Positions 60,505 through 64,000 of a stretch of 64,000 bases of DNA are shown here, piece by piece (within the stretch, counting starts at the first letter, position 1; each line of letters starts with the position of its first letter). The stretch comes from Methylotuvimicrobium sp. KM2 (lineage in GTDB: Bacteria; Pseudomonadota; Gammaproteobacteria; Methylococcales; Methylomonadaceae), in NCBI RefSeq assembly GCF_038051925.1, contig NZ_CP150634.1, positions 4,162,300-4,226,299 on the forward strand, written 5' to 3'. Below the pieces are notes generated by a model. It was not told the origin of the DNA. It saw nothing but the letters and a program-made list of their open reading frames with translations, and did no database searches. A program made the translations under genes and the position numbers.

Positions 60505-62313
60505 TTACAACGAGAATACCATCACGCCGCCGCCCATTTGGGTGTGATGCGCCAACTCCTTGAACGCACCGACCGCGCCTAAACCGGCCGACGGGTCTTT
60601 CAGATCGAAGACCAAGCCGACACCTGGCCAACCGCCGACTCCATAATAAATCGCGACATATTGCTTACCTTCGTGTTTATAGGTAATCGGATGACCGATC
60701 ACGCCGGAAGGCAGCTTGAATTTCCATAGTTCTTCGCCGGTTTTCGAGTTCAAGGCCTTGATGTAGCCGTCCAACGTGCCGTAGAAGACCAAGTCGCCGG
60801 CTGTTGCGGTCGTGCCGCCCCAAACCGCGAATTTTTCCTGAACTTCCCATTCGAACTCGCCGGTCACGGCGTTCATCGCCTTGACTTGACCTAGCGTGCC
60901 TTTCGGTCCCGGATACATGTTCAACGTCGCTCCGACGAAGAATTGGCCGGCCCTATAGGGCAGCATGAACGGTTCCCAGTCCATGCAGATATGATTCACA
61001 CCCATGAAGAACAATTGCTTGTTCGGGTCGTAGGATTCAATCCCTTGGTTGTGGTAGCCCATCGCCGAGGGACAAATACCTTTCGCTTCGTGATCCATGC
61101 GTGTCGAATATTCCGGATCGCGCACCGGCAGGCCGGTTTTCAGATCGACATGCTTGACCCAGTTGACGGTGTTGTCGATCTTGAACGCGTTGACAAGGTC
61201 GCCGTTTTCACGGTTTAGCGTATAGACGATGCCGTTGCGGTCCGGATGGGTCAGCAACTTGGTCATCTTACCGTTGACCTTCTGCTCGGACAGCCCCATG
61301 TAATTGACGCCGGCATAATCCCATTCGTCGTGAGGCGTTTTTTGATAGCCGAATTTCGCTTCCCCGGTCTCGATATCGCGGCCCCAGATCGTCATAGTCC
61401 ATTTGTTGTCGCCGGGACGCATCGTTTCGTTCCACGGCGCCGGGTTACCCGATCCGTAGTACAGCATTCTCAAGTCAGGATCGTAGGCATACCAACCCCA
61501 GTTCGTACCTCCGCCGATCTTCCACGCGTCGCCTTCCCAGGTTTTCAGCCCCAGACCGAACTGCCCGTAATGCGGATTGGCCTTGTTGAAGTCTTTCGAC
61601 AGCTTGATGTCTTCGTCGGGACCGGTCGCATAGACACGCCAGGCTTGCTTGCCGTCTTTGATGTTGTAGGCGGTCGCGTATCCGCGAACCCCTAATTCGG
61701 CGCCGGAAGTGCCGACGATGACTTTATCCTCGGCGACGAACGGTGCCACAGTCAGCGTCGAGCCCATCGCGATGTCGGAGTTTTCCATTTTCCATAGCAG
61801 TTCGCCGGTTTTCGCATTCAATGCGACGACATGGCCGTCCAATTGATTTAAAAAGATAGTCGCCGGATAATCCTTGCCTTGCGGCGCATAAGCCAAGCCG
61901 CGGTTGACAACGTCGCAACAAGCCACCGCGCGTGCGGCCGGGTTTTGCTTCGGTTTGAATTGCCACAGAATTTTATCGGGGTTATTCAGATCGATTGCGA
62001 ACACATTGTTTGGATAGGGTGAGTGCACGTACATAATGCCGTCAACGACCAGAGGCCCGCCTTCATGACCGTTTAGAACGCCGGTTGAAAATGACCAGGC
62101 CGGCTTCAGGTTTTGTACATTCGTAATATTAATATCGTACAACTCGCTATAGTGAGTCGAGCTGTAATCCTTGGTCTGCATGACCCAATTGGTATTTTGT
62201 TTAGACAACTTATCTAACGCTTGATTGGCCTGCGCCGGCTGTGACGCGGCCAGCAAGACACTCGACACTAATGCCGCCGCGCCCCAGAGTTCGCGTTTTT
62301 TATGGTGTTGCAT
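60505..62313 (-). CDS. mxaF: Methanol dehydrogenase large subunit, calcium/PQQ type
   Basis: This 602-aa PQQ enzyme oxidises methanol to formaldehyde in the periplasm. It has a signal peptide (cleavage after AQA, residue 29), the vicinal disulfide Cys132-Cys133 (ACCDVVNRG), the calcium ligands in GAELGVRGY (Glu206) and SGNPAPWN (Asn290), and the catalytic Asp332 in EWDYAGVNY. Two residues after that Asp is Ala, as in MxaF; lanthanide XoxF has Asp there. The eight tryptophan-docking repeats appear complete. ATG at 62313 has GGAGG five bases upstream; the frame is open 32 codons further. Confidence 0.98.
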   Translation of the reverse strand: MQHHKKRELWGAAALVSSVLLAASQPAQANQALDKLSKQNTNWVMQTKDYSSTHYSELYDINITNVQNLKPAWSFSTGVLNGHEGGPLVVDGIMYVHSPYPNNVFAIDLNNPDKILWQFKPKQNPAARAVACCDVVNRGLAYAPQGKDYPATIFLNQLDGHVVALNAKTGELLWKMENSDIAMGSTLTVAPFVAEDKVIVGTSGAELGVRGYATAYNIKDGKQAWRVYATGPDEDIKLSKDFNKANPHYGQFGLGLKTWEGDAWKIGGGTNWGWYAYDPDLRMLYYGSGNPAPWNETMRPGDNKWTMTIWGRDIETGEAKFGYQKTPHDEWDYAGVNYMGLSEQKVNGKMTKLLTHPDRNGIVYTLNRENGDLVNAFKIDNTVNWVKHVDLKTGLPVRDPEYSTRMDHEAKGICPSAMGYHNQGIESYDPNKQLFFMGVNHICMDWEPFMLPYRAGQFFVGATLNMYPGPKGTLGQVKAMNAVTGEFEWEVQEKFAVWGGTTATAGDLVFYGTLDGYIKALNSKTGEELWKFKLPSGVIGHPITYKHEGKQYVAIYYGVGGWPGVGLVFDLKDPSAGLGAVGAFKELAHHTQMGGGVMVFSL

Positions 62314-62620
62314 AATTCCTCCAGATTGATTTATCGCATAATGTCGGCGCGGCCCTCTAATAATCGCGGTGTTTGTTATTACAACCGGCTTAGCTTGATC
62401 AAGGCGCATAACGAATCATTCATAGAGGGCAGCGCACGGACGGTAATCATACGGAAGGAGCGTGATGCGACGTTACGGAATACGGCACCTAGAACTCGGG
62501 AAAAGCGCTAAGAAAGAACCGGGAAATTGTCCCGCATCTTTATTTCGGGAAAAGCTCCTATGGCTTTACCGTTAAATATCCGACATCATTCCCGATTTAA
62601 TTGTATGGAGAAGTAACAAC
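62314..62620. promoter_or_regulatory. Divergent control region between mxaF and mxaB
   Basis: About 307 bases separate the two starts. It should hold the mxaF promoter; a TTGTAA and an ATTATT about 15 bases apart upstream of the GGAGG are candidates but not convincing. No gene is seen. Confidence 0.4.
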
Positions 62621-63277
62621 GTGTCGGATAAGATCGATGTACTGCTGGTGGACGACCATGCCGTGGTTAGGGCCGGTTACAAAACCTACCTTTCGCTGTC
62701 GAGTAGAATCGGCGATATTTACGAAGCCGACAAGGGCGAAACTGCTTGCCAACTCTACACTCAGTATCAACCGAATATTGTCGTGATGGACTTGTCGATG
62801 CCCGGCATCGGCGGTTTCGAAAGCATAAGACGTCTAATGGCACGCGATCCGAATTGTAAAATCTTAGTGTTTAGCATCCACAATGAATTGGTCTATGTGA
62901 CCCGCGCGATCAAGGCCGGAGCCAAAGGCTACATCACTAAAAACAGCGTTCCCGAGACGCTAGTCGCGGCGGTCTGCCAAATCGCCGGCGGCGGCAGTTA
63001 TGTCGAACCCGAACTGGCCCAACAATTAGCCTTTAACATCGCCTCCGAAAAAGACGAATCGGAACAAATCAGGCAACTGTCGCCACGCGAATTCGACGTG
63101 TTTTGCTTATTGGCCAAAGGCTATACAACCCGCAAAGCAGCTGAGAAACTATGTTTGAGCTACAAGACGGTGTGCAACCATGGCACGGCGATCAAGGATA
63201 AACTCGGCGTCAAGTCAGTCGCCGAGATGACCCTACTTGCCAGTCGGCACGGTATCATCGACAACCTGGCGCACTAA
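62621..63277 (+). CDS. mxaB: MxaB-type response regulator (NarL/LuxR family)
   Basis: This 218-aa regulator has a receiver domain (VLLVDDHAVVRAGYKTYLSL, phospho-acceptor Asp57 in VVMDLSMPG, Lys in AKGYITKN) and a LuxR-type helix-turn-helix (LSPREFDVFCLLAKGYTTRK, then LSYKTVCNHGTAIKDKLGVK). It is divergent from mxaF, as for MxaB regulators of methanol dehydrogenase in methylotrophs. Start GTG with GGAGAAG upstream. No histidine kinase is adjacent. Confidence 0.87.
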   Translation: MSDKIDVLLVDDHAVVRAGYKTYLSLSSRIGDIYEADKGETACQLYTQYQPNIVVMDLSMPGIGGFESIRRLMARDPNCKILVFSIHNELVYVTRAIKAGAKGYITKNSVPETLVAAVCQIAGGGSYVEPELAQQLAFNIASEKDESEQIRQLSPREFDVFCLLAKGYTTRKAAEKLCLSYKTVCNHGTAIKDKLGVKSVAEMTLLASRHGIIDNLAH

Positions 63278-63415
63278 TCCAAAACGCCGGAACAGACTTA
63301 ATTTGACAAAACTCTAGGCTATGTTCGCGTTAGCAGTTGAAACGGTTCTCTTTCGGATACACTGAGCGTGGAAGAGGGCACGATTACTCGCTTGACAGGA
63401 CGCCGAGAACCCAGT

Positions 63416-63441
63416 GCCGAATTTTGATCTACGAGGGTATA
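63416..63441 (+). repeat. Solo end of dispersed repeat family A
   Basis: GCCGAATTTTGATCTACGAG followed by GGTATA matches one end of the copies at 12251-12362 and 15866-15946. The preceding CTTGACAGGACGCCGAGAAC matches the inverse of sequence near 34970-34990. No other end is seen nearby. Confidence 0.65.
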
Positions 63442-63490
63442 TGCCAAATTCGACTTTGCTTTGCCATAAAATGCTAACGCTGGATTAAGA

Positions 63491-64000
63491 TTATCGAAAT
63501 ATCGACCTCAGCAATTCATTTTCCAATAACACTTTATTCGATACGATCGCCATCATCCGGCCTCGGAAAGGATGATGATAGACAAACAGAGAATCGGGCA
63601 ATGCTTGTTTGGTCCTAAAAGTTATCGCTAAATAACCTTCGGGATGCATCCTTGCCCAATGCACCGGATCGATCGTACTGATCAATCCGGCCTCCAATCG
63701 GCCATAAAAATTATATTGCCCGTGGTAAGTGCCCAAATGAGCCACTTCGCTGCCTTGCCTAAAGAGGCCGGCGATTTGTTGCGCGGACTCTCTAACATCG
63801 AAGCGTTCCGAACGAATATCTAGCACACTCAATGACAGTATCACGATCGTCACTAAAGTCCCCACGTTCAAATAGAATGCGGACTCCGCTATGGAATCGA
63901 TCCTACAAAACCATAAACCGATAGCCGCTAGCAACAAGAGCATGCCCCAAACCGTGGAATAATCCGCCCATTGTTTTTTCCAACTGAAATAGTCGTTGAC
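63491..64000 (-). CDS. ArnT-like glycosyltransferase, C-terminal part (5' end outside window)
   Basis: The frame is open to the right edge (starting VNDYFSWKKQWADYSTVWGM), so only about 169 C-terminal residues are present. It has two membrane helices (LLLLAAIGLWFC and FYLNVGTLVTIVILSLSVL) and a periplasmic tail (RESAQQIAGLFRQGSEVAHL, GQYNFYGRLE) typical of family 39 (ArnT-like) glycosyltransferases that use undecaprenyl-linked sugars. The acceptor is unknown. Confidence 0.75.
   Translation of the reverse strand, partial: VNDYFSWKKQWADYSTVWGMLLLLAAIGLWFCRIDSIAESAFYLNVGTLVTIVILSLSVLDIRSERFDVRESAQQIAGLFRQGSEVAHLGTYHGQYNFYGRLEAGLISTIDPVHWARMHPEGYLAITFRTKQALPDSLFVYHHPFRGRMMAIVSNKVLLENELLRSIFR

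Noticed and set aside
60505..62313. Possibility that the methanol dehydrogenase is the lanthanide XoxF type
   Set aside because: The residue two after the catalytic Asp is Ala (WDYAG), and mxaI plus the full mxa maturation set are present. XoxF has Asp there and no MxaI.

Overview
The window looks like a chromosomal piece of a gammaproteobacterial (type I) methanotroph, probably Methylococcales. The evidence is a complete calcium-type methanol dehydrogenase cluster, mxaF-J-G-I-R-(membrane gene)-S-A-C-K-L, with a divergent mxaB-type regulator (52.1-63.3 kb), set among typical gammaproteobacterial housekeeping genes: htpG, speE/speA, purM, topA, smg, dprA, def-fmt-rsmB, rplM-rpsI, ilvA/rpiA and an ntrY/ntrX-like pair. 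The genus cannot be fixed from the sequence alone.

Layout. 1-3.2 kb: a partial response regulator with a TPR tail, then htpG. 3.2-6.0 kb: a block of toxin-antitoxin (TA) loci (vapBC, ccdAB, a broken parE locus, a RelE-like pair) with an attC-like palindrome and an attI-like sequence. 6.1-8.9 kb: divergent speE and speA. 8.9-11.1 kb: a TA operon broken twice, by an IS701-family element in the antitoxin and by a TA-targeted MITE-like palindrome in the toxin. 11.1-18.2 kb: a 3-hydroxyacid dehydrogenase family gene, a small acidic protein, a P-loop protein, a metA-family gene, guaD, a periplasmic protein, a DUF2066 protein and purM. 18.3-27.3 kb: a relic integron region with two truncated integron-integrase N-termini on the minus strand and plus-strand gene cassettes separated by six recognisable attC sites plus one decayed one. 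Cassette cargo includes a BrnT-like TA pair, an ATPase + HNH/zinc-finger operon resembling Septu-type anti-phage systems, an unknown 328-aa protein, higBA, a solo HNH nuclease and vapBC. 27.9-33.6 kb: a tripartite RND efflux system. 33.6-35.1 kb: a gene-free stretch of nested dispersed repeats. 35.1-51.2 kb: housekeeping genes. 51.3-52.0 kb: a MITE copy and a lipoprotein. 52.1-63.3 kb: the mxa cluster. The right edge holds the C-terminus of an ArnT-like glycosyltransferase.

How the genes work together. MxaF and MxaI form the periplasmic PQQ methanol dehydrogenase, MxaG is its cytochrome cL acceptor, MxaJ is a periplasmic partner, and MxaR/S/A/C/K/L form the MoxR-VWA type apparatus linked to calcium insertion and maturation. 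MxaB probably controls expression. The mxa cluster is punctuated by a terminator-like hairpin after mxaI and by palindromic or 7-bp tandem repeats in three of its gaps. The relic integron is the most unusual part: the integrases are dead, but intact attC sites and cargo remain, including a candidate defence operon whose nuclease ends in four DnaJ-type CxxCxGxG motifs.
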